DNA from: an uncultured Flavobacteriales bacterium
GTDB taxonomy: Bacteria; Bacteroidota; Bacteroidia; Flavobacteriales_D; Sanyastnellaceae
Direction of reading: 5' to 3'
Assembly (NCBI GenBank): GCA_949373165.1
Contig: CASICO010000026.1
Span: 1-64,000, forward strand
Length of the DNA stretch: 64,000 bases
Shown here one piece after another: positions 43,942 to 53,635 of the stretch. Every line of letters begins with the position of its first letter. The first letter of the stretch is position 1. A model generated the notes under the pieces. That model had not been told where the DNA came from. It did not search any database and saw only the letters and a list, made by a program, of their open reading frames with translations. Both the position numbers and the translations under genes were made by a program.

Positions 43942-45762
43942 GTGAAAGCCTCTCCACATATCCGCAGAATCCTGCAACGCCTGCCGGACAGTCCTGGTGT
44001 CTACCAACATTATGACGCCGAGGGGAAACTGCTGTACATCGGAAAAGCCAAAAGCCTGAAGAAACGCGTCGCGAGCTACTTCAATAAAAAAACCTACGAG
44101 AACGGGAAGACGAGATTGCTGGTCCAAAAAATCGCAGACATACAGTTCATCGTTGTTGAGACCGAAGTCGACGCGTTGCTTCTCGAAAACAACCTCATCA
44201 AAGAGCACCAACCTCGGTACAATATTGAGCTCAAGGACGACAAGACTTATCCGTCTATTGTGATCAGAAACGAGCGTTTTCCGCGGGTGCATACCCTCCG
44301 AAACGTAGTCAAAAACGGATCTGAGTACTTCGGACCATACGCCTCGGCCAAAACCATGCACGCCGTGCTCAACATGGCACGAAACCTGCATCCTGTTCGC
44401 ACCTGCAAATACGACTTGAGTCAAAAGAACATTGATGCGGGGAAATTCCGGACATGTCTAGAATACGATATGGGCAACTGCAAGGCCCCTTGTGTAGGCA
44501 AGCAATCCCTTGAAGATTACGATGCCGGCATCGAGGCCATCCGCGACATTCTCAGAGGCAACATTAAAACCCTGATTCAAACTGCGGATCAGGCCATGAG
44601 AGATGCCGCTTCGCAATTTGCCTTTGAAGACGCGGAGGCCCACAAGCGAAAAAAAATGGCCTTGGAAAAATTCCAGGCCAAGAGCACTGTCGTCAATCAG
44701 AGCATCCACAATGTGGAGGTCTATTCAGTGGTCAGCGACCCGTCAGCAGGCTACGTCAACTACATGAAAATCATGGACGGCAGTATCGTTCATGGTCAGA
44801 CCATTGAATTGCGAAAGCGCCTAGATGAGACGGACCAAGAATTGCTTGAGTATGGCATTCTTGAGTTTCGAAACCGAGCACAGCTGCACAGTCCGGACAT
44901 TTTCACCAACATCGAAGTGCGGCCCATCATCGCGGGCATCAAATGGCACGTTCCATTGAGGGGCGACAAAAAGCGGCTCATTGAATTGTCGGAGCGCAAT
45001 GCCAAATACACCATGCTCGACCGCCGAAAACAGCAGGAGCAAGTGGATCCAGAAGCCGCTCAAATGCGCATCATGGAGACCCTTAAAAAAGACCTCCACC
45101 TGAGCGACCTGCCTGTCCATATTGAATGCTTTGACAACTCCAACATTCAAGGAACCCATCCCGCTTCAGCCTGTGTGGTTTTCAAACGCGCCAAACCAGC
45201 CAAAACCGACTACCGCAAGTTCAACATTAAAACTGTCGAGGGGCCCGACGACTTTGCCTCTATGGCAGAGGTCGTTCGCCGCAGATACAAGCGCCTGGTC
45301 GACGAAGGCCAGTCTCTTCCGCAGCTCATCATCGTGGATGGAGGAAAGGGGCAATTGTCGAGCGCCGTGGGTGCACTTGAACAACTCAACTTGATGGGCA
45401 AAGTGGCCATCATTGGCATTGCCAAACGGCTCGAAGAACTGTATTTCCCCGGTGACAGCGTTCCGCTGCACTTGGACAAGCGTTCAGAATCACTCAAGCT
45501 GATCCAGCGCATGCGAGATGAGGCCCACAGGTTCTCTTTGGCGCATCACCGAAAGCGCCGCAGTGCCGCAGCGCTGCACAGTGCACTCGATGACATTGCT
45601 GGAATCGGACCCGCTACCCGTCAAAAGCTCATGGATGCGTTCGGAACCGTGGACAAGATCAAAACGGCAAAGGAGAAAGCCCTGATCAAGGTCGTTTCCC
45701 TCAAAGTCGCCCAAGCCATCAAAAATTGGGCCGTCAACGACGGCCAAAAAGATGGCAGTTAA
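43942..45762 (+). CDS. uvrC: Excinuclease ABC subunit C
   Basis: A 606-residue nuclease making both incisions in nucleotide excision repair with UvrAB. The GIY-YIG domain starts 'LPDSPGVYQHYDAEGKLLYI' with 'GKAKSLKKRVASYF'; the UVR motif region is 'QFAFEDAEAHKRKKMALEKF'; the RNase H-like half has 'IECFDNSNIQGTHPA' and 'LIIVDGGKGQLSSA'; two helix-hairpin-helix motifs close it ('IAGIGPATRQKLMDAFG'). The frame is open back to 43648, but that would lie across the divergent epimerase gene. The GTG at 43942 ('VKASPHIRRILQRLPDSPG') is the natural start. Its stop overlaps the end of the broken peroxidase gene. Confidence 0.96.
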   Translation: MKASPHIRRILQRLPDSPGVYQHYDAEGKLLYIGKAKSLKKRVASYFNKKTYENGKTRLLVQKIADIQFIVVETEVDALLLENNLIKEHQPRYNIELKDDKTYPSIVIRNERFPRVHTLRNVVKNGSEYFGPYASAKTMHAVLNMARNLHPVRTCKYDLSQKNIDAGKFRTCLEYDMGNCKAPCVGKQSLEDYDAGIEAIRDILRGNIKTLIQTADQAMRDAASQFAFEDAEAHKRKKMALEKFQAKSTVVNQSIHNVEVYSVVSDPSAGYVNYMKIMDGSIVHGQTIELRKRLDETDQELLEYGILEFRNRAQLHSPDIFTNIEVRPIIAGIKWHVPLRGDKKRLIELSERNAKYTMLDRRKQQEQVDPEAAQMRIMETLKKDLHLSDLPVHIECFDNSNIQGTHPASACVVFKRAKPAKTDYRKFNIKTVEGPDDFASMAEVVRRRYKRLVDEGQSLPQLIIVDGGKGQLSSAVGALEQLNLMGKVAIIGIAKRLEELYFPGDSVPLHLDKRSESLKLIQRMRDEAHRFSLAHHRKRRSAAALHSALDDIAGIGPATRQKLMDAFGTVDKIKTAKEKALIKVVSLKVAQAIKNWAVNDGQKDGS

Positions 45763-46866
45763 TGGGGACTCGAAAAAGCGGGGTTGGACAAAAACACCGG
45801 GTCCGTCAGTGTATGCAAAAACGCAATGAGGTCTGCTTGGTCCTCCTCCGTTAGCCCCAGTCCGTAATCAACATTGTACTGCATCATCGGGTCCAATGTG
45901 CTGCTTAGTTGCACGCCGTGATCATAGTGGTCCAGCACGTCTTCAATATTGGTAAAGCGCCCATCGTGCATGTATGGGGCGGATTCCATTACGTTTCGCA
46001 GAGAGGGCACTTTGAATTTACCCAAGTCCGCGTCGCTGCCGGACACCCCCCATCAAACCGATGTCCAGCATCTCCCCCTCCGCGTCCAAGCCATTGTTCC
46101 CAAATTGGTGGCTTGAAAAGTCCAGCCCACTGTGGCAATGCGCACAGTCTGCCCCCACTCAACTCGGGGTTAAATGGATCAAACTCGTCAAAGAACAATG
46201 CGCGACCTCTGTCTTCAGAAAGTGTCAAGCTCGCCTCTCCCAACAACCATTGATCATACCGACTTTGATTGGAAATCAAAGTCAACAAAAACTGCTCCAA
46301 AGCCTTGGCCATGCGCTCTTCTGTGACCTCTTCAGTGCCAAAAGCCCGCATAAATTGGGTCGCGGTACTTTGACATCGCTTCCAACTTTGCCATTGCCTC
46401 TTCCAGGGAAGCGTTCATTTCCAACTCGTCCTGGATGGGCTGAAGAACCTGATCACGCAAAGTGGGTGCCCCGCCCATCCCAAAAGAACCCATGCACATG
46501 GCTTCCATCATGATGAACGTGCCAAGCCAAATTGGACAAAATCATGCTGTGCCTTGTGCCCTCCTCCCCTGCGATGCCCGTGCTGAATACGGACACGTCT
46601 GAAAAATTTTGAGCCTGAGAGTGGCAATCTGCGCAAGCTTGGGTGTTGTCTCCCGAGAGTCTCTTTTCGTGAAACAGCATTCTGCCCAGAGCCACGCCCG
46701 ATTCCGTTAAAGGGTTGTCCTCCGACAATACTGGATTGGGAAAATGTCCCTGTGCCAACACGTGGGGGGTAGAGTCTAACTCTGCAGAGTCAACGGGAGC
46801 TTCTGGGTTGCACCCGATCAAAAACAAAAAAGAAACAGACAACGCTGAAAAACCTCGCCGCATCAT
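45759..46866 (-). pseudogene. MbnH-like di-haem cytochrome c peroxidase, broken by four frameshifts
   Basis: Reading across frames recovers a full lipoprotein peroxidase: lipobox 'FLFLIGC', first haem CADCH, 'FFWDGRAPTLRDQVLQPIQD', 'RAFGTEEVTEERMAKALEQF', second haem CAHCH, then 'KVPSLRNVMESAPYMHDGRF'. Each junction needs one base removed from a short run: C-run 46469-46472, GGG 46357-46359, C-run 46152-46156 and C-run 46046-46051 (plus strand). The last piece (to 45759) is not functional alone. The ATG overlaps the mbnP-like stop (ATGA). In the MbnP/MbnH system the haem enzyme oxidises a Trp of the copper-binding partner. Sequence error in all four sites seems unlikely but is possible. Confidence 0.82.
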
Positions 46867-47827
46867 CCCTGAACCCAACGGCGCGTGGTTCGGCGACTCC
46901 CTGAGGAAATGGTCACCAAAAAAGCCCCGGACTGCACATGAATGAGCGCGTGCTGTTTGGTTCCAGAAGGAAGCAAAACAGATTGCAATGGACGGCCCAA
47001 TATGTCCAGCAATATGACCTCCGCTGACTCGGTCAGTGGAGCGTCAAACCTCAGCAAGGCGCCGCCTTCTTTTGGCGCCAAGTCGAAATCAAATGACACC
47101 TCAACTTCGGAGGCAACAGAAGCCGCGCCAGGCAACCGAAAAACATCATCTGCCAAGTTGTTACAAACCAAAATCGCCTCCCCCGTTTTCTCCGTGGTTT
47201 ATGAGGCCCCGATTCAACAGAAAGTTGACTGTAAAAACCCAAGATGTCTGCCTCGACATCCAACACCAAGACGCCCGTTTTCAATGGTCGCCCAACACTT
47301 CCATTTGTCCCGGGAAATGATTGTCATCTCCAAGTGCATGAATCTCGTGGTTAACCAATCCATTCACTCCCGCGCCTCCTTCAAGGGCAATGAAACGATA
47401 GCCCGCAGACCATCCCCAATGCATACTGGGAACTTGCGGAGCCAAGGGGTGCGCTTCTGGCCATGTTGCGGGGTCAGCATGGTTGTTTTCGGGGTCAATG
47501 CCCACAGAAAAACTTCAAGGACTCTACAGACTCAACCGCCGGGACCTCGCCCAAAGCGTGCAACTCATCTACGAAAGCATCGCCCAACACATACGCCCCT
47601 TGAATGGCGGTTTCCTGGCCACCATCGTGAACCAAGATGAATTTACTCAGGTAGTACTCAAGCCTATCCACAACCACGGTTTCTCCCAAAGGGGTCACCA
47701 CCGATGATTCACCTCCAAATTCAGCTTGACCTGCTTTGTGATCAATGCGCAACGCCACCGCAGTCTGAGCCAGACTTACGTTCATCGCGAGAACAAAACC
47801 AAAAAAGAAAAGAAAACGCATGGGCAT
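46863..47827 (-). pseudogene. MbnP-like secreted protein with T9SS domain, broken by four frameshifts
   Basis: Fragments in three frames together give an MbnP-family protein: signal peptide ('GFVLAMNVSLAQ'), 'DRLEYYLSKFILVHDGGQ', 'VGIDPENNHAD', the family hallmark 'MHWGWSAGYRFIALEGG', then 'GLINHGENG', 'AILVCNNLADDVFRLPGA' and a T9SS type A-like end ('AEVILLDILGRPL' to 'RRWVQG'). The breaks are an extra base in the A-run 47508-47512, a missing base near 47281, an extra base in the A-run 47233-47237 and one in the C-run 47180-47184. It is followed by the equally broken mbnH-like gene, so the pair has probably lost function together. ATG 47821 is an alternative start. Confidence 0.75.
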
Positions 47828-47863
47828 GGGATAGATAGTAGAAGATACGAATTTCCAGAGGAC

Positions 47864-47871
47864 TAGCTTTG
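47864..47871 (+). promoter_or_regulatory. -7 element (TAGCTTTG) 4 bases before the thiL start
   Basis: An exact TAnnTTTG lies 4 bases before the thiL ATG at 47876. Transcription starting a few bases downstream would begin at or beside the start codon, so the message is probably leaderless. The 48-base gap leaves no room for a TPP riboswitch. Confidence 0.55.
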
Positions 47872-47875
47872 TTGA

Positions 47876-48919
47876 ATGGACGCGGAACGCACAGAAATTG
47901 GCACTTTAGGAGAATTCGGACTCATTTCTGAAATCACAAAGGGGTTGGAGGTTAAGCGAGAGGAGACCCTTCTCGGGATTGGAGATGACGCTGCCCTCTT
48001 AAAAATGAAGGAGGGATACCAAACGCTGGTGAGCACGGACCTCCTCTGCGAAGGCATTCACTTTGACCTCACCTATAGCCCACTCAAACACCTGGGATAT
48101 AAGGCTGTGGTGGTGAACCTCAGTGACATATGCGCCATGAACGGCGTTCCCACCCAAGTGGTGGTCGGACTCGCACTGTCAAACCGATTTAGTGTAGAGG
48201 CAGTCAAAGAACTTTACGGTGGCGTCCGCCTCGCTTGTGAGCGTTATGGCGTCGATCTTGTAGGGGGGGACACAACCAGCTCCAATTCTGGCCTGATGCT
48301 TTCGGTTACGGCACTGGGACAAGTCAAACCCGATCAAGTCACCCTGCGAAACGGCGCCACGGCTGGAGACCTTCTTGTGGTGAGCGGAGAATTGGGGGGT
48401 GCCTACATGGGGTTGCAAATCCTAGAGAGAGAAAAACTCGTCTTCAAAGAAGCCCCTGGTGCCCAACCCGAATTGGATGGCCATGAAGAATTGCTTGAAC
48501 GGCAACTCAAACCAGAGGCCCGCACCGACGTTGTTGAAGAGCTGGCCAAACTTGAGTTGCTGCCTACGGCCATGATCGACATTTCAGATGGTTTGGCTTC
48601 AGAAGCCCTGCACATCGCTGCACAATCTGGCTGCGGGGTCCGTCTGTATGAGGAAAAAATCCCCATGGCAGAGAAAATGTATGATGCCGCCCGGGACTTC
48701 AACCTCGATCCCACCATGTGCGCCTTAAGCGGTGGTGAAGACTATGAGTTGCTGTTTACCGTGCCACAAGAACGCTTTGAGGACATTCGGAACCACCCCA
48801 TGTTCTCCATTGTAGGTCACCTGACGGAAGATCAAGAAGACCGCGCGTTGATTACCCGAAACGGAATGGAAACGGAGCTCAAAGCCCAAGGCTGGGACGG
48901 GCTGAGCGCTGACAGCTGA
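47876..48919 (+). CDS. thiL: Thiamine-monophosphate kinase
   Basis: A 347-residue kinase making thiamine diphosphate from the monophosphate. Seen are 'LGEFGLISEITKGL', 'LLGIGDDAALL', the metal-binding 'STDLLCEGIHFDLTY', 'KAVVVNLSDICAMNGVPTQV', 'LVGGDTTSS' and 'TAMIDISDGLASEALHIAAQ', and 'ALSGGEDYELLFTVP' near the end. The length is normal. The start lies 4 bases after an exact -7 element. The downstream gap to the suf operon is 112 bases and holds that operon's own promoter-like element. Confidence 0.96.
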   Translation: MDAERTEIGTLGEFGLISEITKGLEVKREETLLGIGDDAALLKMKEGYQTLVSTDLLCEGIHFDLTYSPLKHLGYKAVVVNLSDICAMNGVPTQVVVGLALSNRFSVEAVKELYGGVRLACERYGVDLVGGDTTSSNSGLMLSVTALGQVKPDQVTLRNGATAGDLLVVSGELGGAYMGLQILEREKLVFKEAPGAQPELDGHEELLERQLKPEARTDVVEELAKLELLPTAMIDISDGLASEALHIAAQSGCGVRLYEEKIPMAEKMYDAARDFNLDPTMCALSGGEDYELLFTVPQERFEDIRNHPMFSIVGHLTEDQEDRALITRNGMETELKAQGWDGLSADS

Positions 48920-48982
48920 ACAGAATTGATGCGCGAGCGAACTTTGGCATTCGTTATTTAGATTCTGTACAAATAGCGGCAT

Positions 48983-49014
48983 TACCTTTGCATCCTATCC
49001 CCCGAAAGGGGGAT
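48983..49014 (+). promoter_or_regulatory. -7 element and 5' hairpin before the suf operon
   Basis: TACCTTTG at 48983-48990 is an exact TAnnTTTG, with a possible TTG about 21 bases upstream. A perfect 7-bp hairpin follows: ATCCCCC (48997-49003), GAAA tetraloop, GGGGGAT (49008-49014). It ends 17 bases before sufA and has no U-tract, so it is unlikely to be a thiL terminator. It would sit at the 5' end of the suf message, where it could affect stability or translation. Confidence 0.6.
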
Positions 49015-49031
49015 GTTTAGAGCCGAACTGC

Positions 49032-49358
49032 ATGATCACTGTCCACGAGAATGCCCGCGACCAAGTTCGCCACCTGATGTCCCAGGAAGGTTCCCCCGAA
49101 GGGAGCTTCGTCCGAGTGGGTGTCAAGGGTGGTGGCTGCAGCGGTCTGATGTATGAATTGACCTTCGACCACAAAGAGCTCGAAGGCGACCAACGGTTTG
49201 AAGACAATGGGGTTACGGTCGTTGTAGACCGCAAGAGTTTTCTCTACCTCGTTGGCACCGAATTGCAGTTCTCTGGAGGACTGAATGGCAAGGGATTTGT
49301 GTTTCACAATCCGAACGCCAACAGAACCTGTGGCTGCGGAGAGAGTTTCTCCATCTGA
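49032..49358 (+). CDS. sufA: SufA/IscA-type iron-sulfur carrier
   Basis: A 108-residue A-type carrier. The three conserved cysteines are in '[11 protein letters not shown]' and '[12 protein letters not shown]'. It takes Fe-S clusters from the SufBCD scaffold to target enzymes. '[20 protein letters not shown]' is typical. It is the first gene of the suf operon, 10 bases before sufB, behind a clear -7 element and hairpin. Naming as SufA follows operon context; ErpA-like assignment is possible. Confidence 0.93.
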   Translation: MITVHENARDQVRHLMSQEGSPEGSFVRVGVKGGGCSGLMYELTFDHKELEGDQRFEDNGVTVVVDRKSFLYLVGTELQFSGGLNGKGFVFHNPNANRTCGCGESFSI

Positions 49359-49368
49359 ACCCCTTGCC

Positions 49369-50817
49369 ATGAGTGCTGCAGAAGACAATCCCCTGTTGGA
49401 TGAATTCACCCGAAAGGAATACGAATTCGGATTCACCACGGACATTGAGGCGGACAAGGTCCCGCCCGGCTTAAATGAAGGCGTCATACGCCTCATTAGT
49501 GCCAAAAAAGAAGAGCCCCAATGGATGTTGGACTGGCGACTCAAGGCCTTTGAGGTCTGGAAAACCATGGCCGAACCCGAATGGGCACACGTGGCATACA
49601 AAAAGCCAGATTACCAGGCCATCAGTTATTACTCTGCGCCCAAGTCCAAAGTTCCCCTCGGGTCATTGGATGAGGTCGACCCCGAAATGCGTGCCACAAT
49701 GGACAAGCTGGGGATCTCCATGGAAGAGCAGAAGCGCCTCTCAGGTGTGGCCGTAGACTTTGTCATGGACAGCGTCTCGGTCGCCACTTCATTCAAGGAC
49801 AAACTGGGAGAGCTTGGCATCATTTTTTGCTCCATGAGCGAAGCCATCAAGGAGCACCCAGAGCTCGTGAAAAAGCACTTGGGCACTGTGGTTCCCGTGA
49901 AAGACAACTTTTTCTCGGCACTGAACTCAGCGGTCTTCACCGATGGCTCCTTCTGCTACATTCCAAAAGGCACAAAATGCCCCATGGAACTGTCCACTTA
50001 TTTCCGCATCAATGAAGCGGGAACAGGACAATTCGAGCGGACCCTATTGGTTGCAGATGAAGGCAGTTATGTGAGTTATCTCGAAGGGTGCACTGCACCT
50101 CAACGCGACGAAAACCAACTCCACGCCGCTGTGGTCGAGCTGGTCGCCATGGACGATGCCGAAATCAAATACAGCACAGTCCAAAACTGGTATCCCGGTG
50201 ACGCAGAAGGCAAGGGCGGAGTATTCAATTTTGTGACCAAACGTGGCATCTGTGAAACGCGCGCCAAAATCAGCTGGACCCAAGTAGAAACGGGATCGGC
50301 CGTGACTTGGAAATACCCCAGTTGCATCCTGAAAGGGGACGGAAGCGTCGGTGAGTTTTATTCTGTTGCGGTGACCAACAATGCCCAACAGGCCGATACC
50401 GGAACCAAAATGATTCACTTGGGGGCCAACACCCACTCGACCATCATTTCCAAAGGAATCTCAGCAGGAAAAAGCCAGAATTCCTACCGCGGTTTGGTTC
50501 AGATGGGGCCGCGCGCCAGAAATGCCCGGAACTTTTCTCAGTGTGACTCTCTGCTGATGACCGACACGAGCGGAGCGCACACTTTCCCTTACATCGAGTC
50601 CAAGCACCCCACCGCCCGAGTGGAACACGAGGCCACAACTTCAAGAATCGGCGAGGATCAAATTTTTTACTGCCTGCAACGCGGCCTCACAGAAGAGCAA
50701 GCCATTGGTTTGATTGTGAACGGCTACGCCAAAGAAGTGCTGAATAAGCTTCCCATGGAATTCGCTGTGGAAGCGCGCAAACTCCTGACCATCTCCCTTG
50801 AAGGAAGCGTCGGCTGA
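49369..50817 (+). CDS. sufB: Fe-S cluster assembly protein SufB
   Basis: A 482-residue scaffold subunit on which clusters are built with SufC and SufD. Seen are '[18 protein letters not shown]', '[20 protein letters not shown]', '[20 protein letters not shown]' and '[20 protein letters not shown]'. The ATG at 49369 is used; an in-frame ATG at 49285 would overlap sufA and add residues foreign to the family. sufC follows after 9 bases. Confidence 0.97.
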   Translation: MSAAEDNPLLDEFTRKEYEFGFTTDIEADKVPPGLNEGVIRLISAKKEEPQWMLDWRLKAFEVWKTMAEPEWAHVAYKKPDYQAISYYSAPKSKVPLGSLDEVDPEMRATMDKLGISMEEQKRLSGVAVDFVMDSVSVATSFKDKLGELGIIFCSMSEAIKEHPELVKKHLGTVVPVKDNFFSALNSAVFTDGSFCYIPKGTKCPMELSTYFRINEAGTGQFERTLLVADEGSYVSYLEGCTAPQRDENQLHAAVVELVAMDDAEIKYSTVQNWYPGDAEGKGGVFNFVTKRGICETRAKISWTQVETGSAVTWKYPSCILKGDGSVGEFYSVAVTNNAQQADTGTKMIHLGANTHSTIISKGISAGKSQNSYRGLVQMGPRARNARNFSQCDSLLMTDTSGAHTFPYIESKHPTARVEHEATTSRIGEDQIFYCLQRGLTEEQAIGLIVNGYAKEVLNKLPMEFAVEARKLLTISLEGSVG

Positions 50818-50826
50818 CCCCATATT

Positions 50827-51585
50827 ATGCTCAAGATTAACAACCTCCACGCCCGCATCGGCGACACCCACATCCTCAAGGGCCTCACCTTGGAACTCGG
50901 TGCCGGCGAAGTCCATGCCATCATGGGCCCAAACGGGTCCGGAAAAAGCACGCTCGCCAGCATCATTGCCGGCCGTGATGAGTACGAAGTCACGGAAGGG
51001 AGCATCACCTTTGACGGGGTGAATTTGCTCGAATTGGATGCAACAGAGCGCGCCGTTGCCGGGATTTTTCTCGCCTTTCAATACCCTGTCGAGATTCCTG
51101 GCGTGTCCAACATCAACTTTTTGAGGACAGCCATCAACAGCATCCGAGAGCAAAGAGAGGAAACCCCTTTGTCCGGAAAAGACTTTTTGGCCAAGGTGAA
51201 GGCCTGCGCCCAGCTTGTAGAATTGGACGGAAAGCTCCGTGACCGCTCTGTCAATGAAGGGTTCAGTGGTGGGGAAAAAAAGCGAAACGAAATTTTCCAA
51301 ATGGCGATGCTTGAGCCCAAGCTCGCCGTTTTGGACGAGACCGACAGCGGCCTCGACATTGACGCCCTGCGCATTGTGTCTCACGGCGTCAACACCATGC
51401 GCGACTCCAACCGCAGCTTTTTGGTGATCACACACTATCAGCGCCTCTTGGACCACATCGTTCCTGATTATGTGCACGTGCTCGCCGGAGGCCGCATCGT
51501 TCACAGCGGTGGAAAGGAGCTCGCCCTCGAGCTCGAAGAAAAAGGGTACGACTGGATCCTGGACGCTCAATCCGAACAAGCATGA
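50827..51585 (+). CDS. sufC: Fe-S cluster assembly ATPase SufC
   Basis: A 252-residue ABC-type ATPase. Walker A is 'GPNGSGKST' (34-42), the signature is 'FSGGEKKRNEIFQMAMLEP' and Walker B is 'LAVLDETDSGLDIDAL'. The H-loop His is in 'VITHYQRLL'. It drives shape changes of SufBD during cluster assembly. The stop overlaps sufD (ATGA). Confidence 0.97.
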   Translation: MLKINNLHARIGDTHILKGLTLELGAGEVHAIMGPNGSGKSTLASIIAGRDEYEVTEGSITFDGVNLLELDATERAVAGIFLAFQYPVEIPGVSNINFLRTAINSIREQREETPLSGKDFLAKVKACAQLVELDGKLRDRSVNEGFSGGEKKRNEIFQMAMLEPKLAVLDETDSGLDIDALRIVSHGVNTMRDSNRSFLVITHYQRLLDHIVPDYVHVLAGGRIVHSGGKELALELEEKGYDWILDAQSEQA

Positions 51586-52859
51586 CCGAAACGACCATGG
51601 CTCCAGCCACATCCCTGGCGGAACGGGTCGTCAAAGCCGTGCAAACGGCAGGCGTATGCAATGTGGCAGCTCCGCGACAAGCTGCAGGCGCTGAAGCGCT
51701 CCATACGCTCGACTACCCCACCACACGCCATGAGCGATGGAAGTACACCCGAGTGGCCAAGCTTCGCAACTTGACCCCACAGGTTGCCCAAGGCGTGTCC
51801 GCATTGCCCCCTGTGCTTGAGGGCTTTGCTGCCGACCGGCTCACCTTCATTAATGGTCAGTTTCAAGGTGGCGACATCACAGATGCGAACGGCCTCTATG
51901 TTGGCCCCCTGTCAGGCGCATCGGACAACCACAACGACAAGCTAACCGCACTCAATCAAGACTGGTTTGCCGACAACGAGTGGTTCGCCGCCCTCCAAGC
52001 ATCAGCGCCTCAAGACGGGGCCTGCATTTTGGTCCCCGAAGGGCGTCGCTTGGATCGCCCAATCTTGGTTCATCACCATGTAACCGGGGAAGCTACAGTG
52101 TCCCAACCCCAGCACTTGATTGTGATTGGCGCGCGTGCCCATGCTGAAGTCATCGTTTGGACAACCTCTGACCATCAGGCCGAAGGCCTGATGAACGCAG
52201 GCCTTACCGCTGAAATCGGCGAGCACGGCAACCTGAGTTTAGAAGTCGTGCAGGACGAGCACGGACAAACCCACCACATAGGCCACCACCAATTTCGCCA
52301 AGCCGCCTCTAGCGAGCTCACCGTGCGAACAGCAACGGCCCGAGCGCATTGGTTGAGAAACGACCTTCACATTGAACAGGGTGGTCAATTCGGCCGAAGC
52401 ACCTTTCACGGTTGCTATCTGCCCAGTGGAAATGGTTTCGTAGACCATCACACAAGAATCGACCACGCTGAGCCTGACGGCCACTCCGACGAACTGTACA
52501 AAGGCCTCGCCACAGATACAGCCACGGCGGTTTTCAATGGCAAAATCATGGTGCATCCCGATGCACAACGCATCGAAGCCTACCAGCGCAATGCCAACCT
52601 GTTGCTCGGAGAACGGGCAGGCGTTTACTCCAAGCCAGAACTGGAGATATACGCTGACGACGTTCGTTGCAGCCACGGCTGCACCACCGGTCAATTTGAT
52701 TCCGAGGCTCTTTTTTACTTGCAGTCAAGGGGGATGACCGAAACTGAGGCGCGCAATCTGCTCGTTCGCGCCTTTCTTTCCGAGGTGCTCGATGGTTTCC
52801 GTCCGGAAATTAAAAACCACGTCGAACAGGTCTACGCAGAGCGACTCGGCTGGAACTGA
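51582..52859 (+). CDS. sufD: Fe-S cluster assembly protein SufD
   Basis: A 425-residue SufB paralogue. The C-terminal core has 'VDHHTRIDHAEPDGHSDELY', 'TATAVFNGKIMVHPDAQRIE', 'LEIYADDVRCSHGCTTGQFD' and 'YLQSRGMTETEARNLLVRAF', all diagnostic. The N-terminal half is less conserved, as is usual ('TRHERWKYTRVAKL'). The start ATG overlaps the sufC stop; the stop shares its last base with the tlyA start (TGATG). Confidence 0.95.
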   Translation: MTETTMAPATSLAERVVKAVQTAGVCNVAAPRQAAGAEALHTLDYPTTRHERWKYTRVAKLRNLTPQVAQGVSALPPVLEGFAADRLTFINGQFQGGDITDANGLYVGPLSGASDNHNDKLTALNQDWFADNEWFAALQASAPQDGACILVPEGRRLDRPILVHHHVTGEATVSQPQHLIVIGARAHAEVIVWTTSDHQAEGLMNAGLTAEIGEHGNLSLEVVQDEHGQTHHIGHHQFRQAASSELTVRTATARAHWLRNDLHIEQGGQFGRSTFHGCYLPSGNGFVDHHTRIDHAEPDGHSDELYKGLATDTATAVFNGKIMVHPDAQRIEAYQRNANLLLGERAGVYSKPELEIYADDVRCSHGCTTGQFDSEALFYLQSRGMTETEARNLLVRAFLSEVLDGFRPEIKNHVEQVYAERLGWN

Positions 52860-53635
52860 TGGACTTCGTCCGCCTCGACCGTCTTCTTGTCGAACGTGGC
52901 CTCATCGCCAGTCGACCGAGAGCAGAATGGCTCATTGTAGAACACGGGGTAAAGGTGAATGGAAAAGACATCCGGAAGCCCGGAAAAAAAGTGGACCCCA
53001 ACGCCACCCTGGAGCTGCTCGGAGAAGACCACCCTTGGGTCTCGCGGGGAGCGCTCAAATTGATGGCTGCTCTCGACCATTTTAAGGTCGCTGTTAGCGG
53101 CGACAACGTCTTGGACCTGGGCGCCTCCACGGGCGGATTCACTGAGGTCTGCTTGAACAGAGGCGCATCCATGGTCCACGCTGTCGACGTGGGCACCAAT
53201 CAATTGGTTGAGGCGCTTCGAAACCACCCTCTCGTTCGGGACCTGCAACAAACCCACCTCAAAGACCTGTCCCCAAGCGATTTGGTGCCCACGCCCAATG
53301 CCGTTGTCATTGACTTGTCCTTCATCTCCTTGGCCCATGTCTGGCCCCGAATGAAGTCCTGGTTGGCCCCCTCCGGTTGGGGCATCGCCCTGATCAAACC
53401 ACAATTTGAAGTGGGGCCAAAGCACTTGGGGAGAAATGGCATTGTCCGAGACCCCTCCATTCGTCAAAAAAGCGTGACCCGGTGCATTGCCCAAGCCGAG
53501 GCTGAAGGCTTCCACTGTTCCCTTCCCATGAACTCCCCGATTGAAGGAAAAAGTGGCAACCGTGAGTTCCTTGTGCACTTTACATGGGACGACTCCACTG
53601 AACCTTTACTTCGCACAGCGGTTCCCGAAGAATGA
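52859..53635 (+). CDS. tlyA: TlyA family rRNA (2'-O-ribose) methyltransferase
   Basis: A 258-residue protein. An N-terminal S4 domain ('RLDRLLVERGLIASRPRAEW', 'HGVKVNGKDIRKPGKKV') is followed by an FtsJ-like methyltransferase: 'VSRGALKLMAALDHF', SAM loop 'VLDLGASTGGFTEVCLNRGA', 'VVIDLSFISLAHVWPRMKSW', 'ALIKPQFEVGPKHLGRNGIV'. Relatives 2'-O-methylate 16S and/or 23S rRNA; some are annotated as haemolysins. It sits inside the suf operon between sufD and sufS and is joined to both by overlapping stop and start codons. This is an unusual place for it. Confidence 0.93.
   Translation: MDFVRLDRLLVERGLIASRPRAEWLIVEHGVKVNGKDIRKPGKKVDPNATLELLGEDHPWVSRGALKLMAALDHFKVAVSGDNVLDLGASTGGFTEVCLNRGASMVHAVDVGTNQLVEALRNHPLVRDLQQTHLKDLSPSDLVPTPNAVVIDLSFISLAHVWPRMKSWLAPSGWGIALIKPQFEVGPKHLGRNGIVRDPSIRQKSVTRCIAQAEAEGFHCSLPMNSPIEGKSGNREFLVHFTWDDSTEPLLRTAVPEE

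Noticed and set aside
47828..47875. Possible TPP riboswitch before thiL
   Set aside because: The gap is 48 bases, and a -7 element 4 bases before the ATG leaves no leader to hold an aptamer.
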